Assembly: GCA_027030825.1 (NCBI GenBank)
Contig: JALVEM010000002.1
Span: 1-6,182, forward strand
Direction: 5' to 3'
Source: Thiohalobacter sp.
GTDB taxonomy: Bacteria; Pseudomonadota; Gammaproteobacteria; Thiohalobacterales; Thiohalobacteraceae
Length of the DNA stretch: 6,182 bases
Shown here: in pieces, positions 4,691 to 6,182 of the stretch
How the letters are laid out: each line of letters begins with the position of its first letter
Numbering within the stretch: the stretch's first letter is position 1
Program-made: the position numbers and the translations under genes
Notes under the pieces: generated by a model
What the model was told of the DNA's origin: nothing
What the model saw: only the letters and a program-made list of their open reading frames with translations
Databases searched by the model: none

Positions 4691-5677
4691 ATGGCAGATC
4701 TTGCCTTCGCCGCCATCGCGGCATGGATGGTTGCATTCGCGCTCACGGGCTGGCTTGCCCATCGCATACGGCATCTGGCCGTCGACGTGCCGGGACAGCG
4801 CTCCCTGCATGAACGGCCCACACCGCGCACCGGTGGCATCGGTCTGCTGGCAGGCCTGCTGGCGGGCATCGGCGTACTGTATGTGACACGGGGCGACGTC
4901 CCGCCACCCTTCGATGGGCTGCCGCTGGCCGTGGCGCTGGGACTGCTGGTGACCGTGTCCTTCCTCGACGATCTGGGACATGTCTCCATCCTCTCGCGGC
5001 TGCTGGTCCAGATCGCCGTCGCTGCCGTGCTGGCGACGGCGACCGGTCTGCCCGTGCCCTGGCTGATCCTGGCGGTGCCCGGCATGGTCTGGATGGTGAA
5101 CCTCTACAACTTCATGGACGGCATGGATGGGTTCGCCGGCGGCATGGCGGTCTTCGGTTTCGGCACGCTCGCCACGCTGGCCGTCTGGGCAGGCGCGGAC
5201 GAACTGGCTGTGGTGCCCTCGCTGGTCACGGTCGCGGCGCTGGGGTTCCTGGCGTGGAACTTCCCGCCGGCGCGCATTTTTCTGGGCGACGCCGGCGCCA
5301 CCTTTCTGGGCATGCTGGCGGCCTGGCTGTTGCTGGTCTTTCATCGCCAGGCGATTCTGCCGATCTGGCTCGGCCTGCTGCTGTTCGCGGCCTTCGTGGT
5401 CGATGCCACGGTCACCCTGCTGCGGCGGATGCTGCGTGGCGATCGCTTCTGGGAGCCGCACCGCGAGCACTACTACCAGCGTCTGGTGCGACGCGGCTGG
5501 GGTCACCGGCGCACCGTTCTGCTCGAATACCTCATCATGGCCGGCTGCAGTGTGACGGTGTTGCTGGTCTGGCGTGCGTCCGCAGCGGTACAATGGCTCG
5601 CCGTTGCCGGCTGGCTGATACTGTTTGCCGTGCTGATGAGGGGGGTGGATGCCACGGAACGCAATGAAGGCGCGTGA
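4691..5677 (+). CDS. Polyprenyl-phosphate sugar-1-phosphate transferase, WecA/WbpL type (GT4 MraY family)
   Basis: This encodes 328 residues of a polytopic inner-membrane protein, of the usual WbpL/WecA size. Family members move a HexNAc-1-phosphate from a UDP-sugar to undecaprenyl phosphate, the first committed step of lipid-linked glycan synthesis. Conserved pieces appear in the expected order: VDVPGQRSLHERPTPRTGG (31-49), FLDDLGHVS (91-99) with the Asp93-Asp94 pair, NLYNFMDGMDGFAGG (137-151) with Asn140, Asp143 and Asp146, ARIFLGDAGATFLG (194-207) with Asp200, and HREHYYQRL (257-265), the HxxHxYQ-like cytoplasmic loop. Many hydrophobic segments, roughly ten, separate these loops. The NLYNFMDGMDG form and the neighbours ManC and a WbpM-like enzyme favour WbpL (N-acetylfucosamine or GlcNAc transferase) over WecA; the sugar cannot be told from sequence. 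The Shine-Dalgarno is weak (GAGG at 4675-4678, overlapping the manC stop), so translation may depend on coupling to manC. Confidence 0.9.
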   Translation: MADLAFAAIAAWMVAFALTGWLAHRIRHLAVDVPGQRSLHERPTPRTGGIGLLAGLLAGIGVLYVTRGDVPPPFDGLPLAVALGLLVTVSFLDDLGHVSILSRLLVQIAVAAVLATATGLPVPWLILAVPGMVWMVNLYNFMDGMDGFAGGMAVFGFGTLATLAVWAGADELAVVPSLVTVAALGFLAWNFPPARIFLGDAGATFLGMLAAWLLLVFHRQAILPIWLGLLLFAAFVVDATVTLLRRMLRGDRFWEPHREHYYQRLVRRGWGHRRTVLLEYLIMAGCSVTVLLVWRASAAVQWLAVAGWLILFAVLMRGVDATERNEGA

Positions 5678-6182
5678 TCTGCTGTCGCGGCTGAGGAATC
5701 GCACGGTCGCCATGGCCCATGACCTGCTCATGGTGCCGCTGGCCTGGCTGGGTGCCTATTGGCTGCGATTCAATCTGGACACGATCCCGCCGGATTTTCT
5801 GCGCATCGCCCTGAACTGGCTGCCGGTGGTGGTCCTCTTCCAGGGCGCGGCGTTCGTGCTCTTCGGTCTCTATCGCGGCCTGTGGCGGTTCGCCTCCGTC
5901 CCCGATCTGCTGCGCATCCTCAAGGCCGTGGTCAGCGGCACCCTGGCGATCCTCATCGCGAGTTTCCTCTTCAATCGTCTGGAAGGTGTTCCCCGGTCGG
6001 TCTTTCTGATCTATCCCCTGCTGCTGGTTCTGCTGCTCGGCACGCCCCGCTTCCTGTATCGCTGGTTCAAGGATCGCAAGCTGTATCTGGCCGACGGCCG
6101 CCGTACCCTGATCGTCGGCGCCGGTCGCGCCGGCGAGATGCTGGTTCGCGACATTCTCCGCGATCGGGAACAGGAACTGGAT
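5664..6182 (+). CDS. Membrane-anchored nucleotide-sugar 4,6-dehydratase, WbpM/CapD/PglF type (5' part only)
   Basis: The first 173 codons are visible; the frame is open at the right edge. Family members (WbpM, CapD, PglF, long FlaA1 relatives, usually above 600 residues) are UDP-HexNAc C4,C6-dehydratases with four N-terminal membrane helices, a first Rossmann-like domain and a C-terminal short-chain dehydrogenase domain. Seen here are hydrophobic segments near 16-34, 48-70, 84-104 and 112-130; the family hallmark LYRGLWRFASVPDLLRI (69-85); and a dinucleotide-binding start TLIVGAGRAGEML (148-160). The catalytic SDR domain lies outside the window, so catalytic residues cannot be checked. The ATG at 5664 overlaps the previous gene by 14 bp and has a short ACGGAA (5654-5659) upstream, suggesting translational coupling. 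A UDP-4-keto-6-deoxy sugar made here would be a precursor of the HexNAc used by a WbpL-type transferase. Confidence 0.88.
   Translation, partial: MKARDLLSRLRNRTVAMAHDLLMVPLAWLGAYWLRFNLDTIPPDFLRIALNWLPVVVLFQGAAFVLFGLYRGLWRFASVPDLLRILKAVVSGTLAILIASFLFNRLEGVPRSVFLIYPLLLVLLLGTPRFLYRWFKDRKLYLADGRRTLIVGAGRAGEMLVRDILRDREQELD

Noticed and set aside
3198..4736. Minus-strand open frame of 512 codons
   Set aside because: It lies antisense across the whole of manC; its His-, Asp- and Val-rich translation is the usual mirror of a GC-rich gene.
5561..5594. Possible internal promoter before the WbpM-like gene (TTGCTG and TACAAT)
   Set aside because: The boxes are 22 bp apart, too far for a sigma70 promoter, and the gene overlap already explains expression.

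Overview
The window looks like chromosomal DNA of a GC-rich Gram-negative bacterium, most likely a gammaproteobacterium (Chromatiales- or Ectothiorhodospira-like would fit, but the sequence alone does not prove it). The reasons are a hopanoid-type squalene synthase family gene, RmuC, a two-domain ManC and WbpL/WbpM-type surface polysaccharide genes, all with GC-rich codon use. Six protein genes are supported; the last one runs off the right edge.

Positions 1-624 hold no convincing gene. They form a mosaic of short repeats: a 7-bp-period array at the left edge, several 9-bp-period arrays, an imperfect inverted copy of a composite block near both ends (58-123 and 556-613), and two compound palindromic units (247-370 and 412-526) whose arms have exactly the same spacing but unrelated spacer sequence.

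Positions 625-2731 carry two overlapping minus-strand genes, transcribed right to left: rmuC (membrane-anchored nuclease-fold protein linked to DNA recombination) and then hpnC (hydroxysqualene-forming enzyme of hopanoid lipid synthesis). hpnC is the last gene before the repeat region, and its usual partners hpnD and hpnE are not here.

Positions 2732-2846 are a short divergent control region with four perfect dyads in a row, a good sigma70-like promoter for the rightward gene and a strong Shine-Dalgarno. It drives a small secreted helix-hairpin-helix protein of the ComEA family (2847-3131).

After a second 7-bp-period array and a TATAAT-bearing promoter region, a rightward cluster starts at 3261: manC (GDP-mannose supply), a WecA/WbpL-type polyprenyl-phosphate sugar-1-phosphate transferase, and the start of a WbpM/CapD-type membrane-anchored nucleotide-sugar dehydratase. 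The genes are 14 nt apart and then overlap by 14 nt, so they look like one operon. Together they would make sugar nucleotides and start a lipid-linked glycan (O-antigen, capsule or exopolysaccharide). I saw no CRISPR array, tRNA, rRNA, transposase or phage gene, and no clear new multi-gene system. The least explained parts are the repeat mosaic and the dyad-rich control region.
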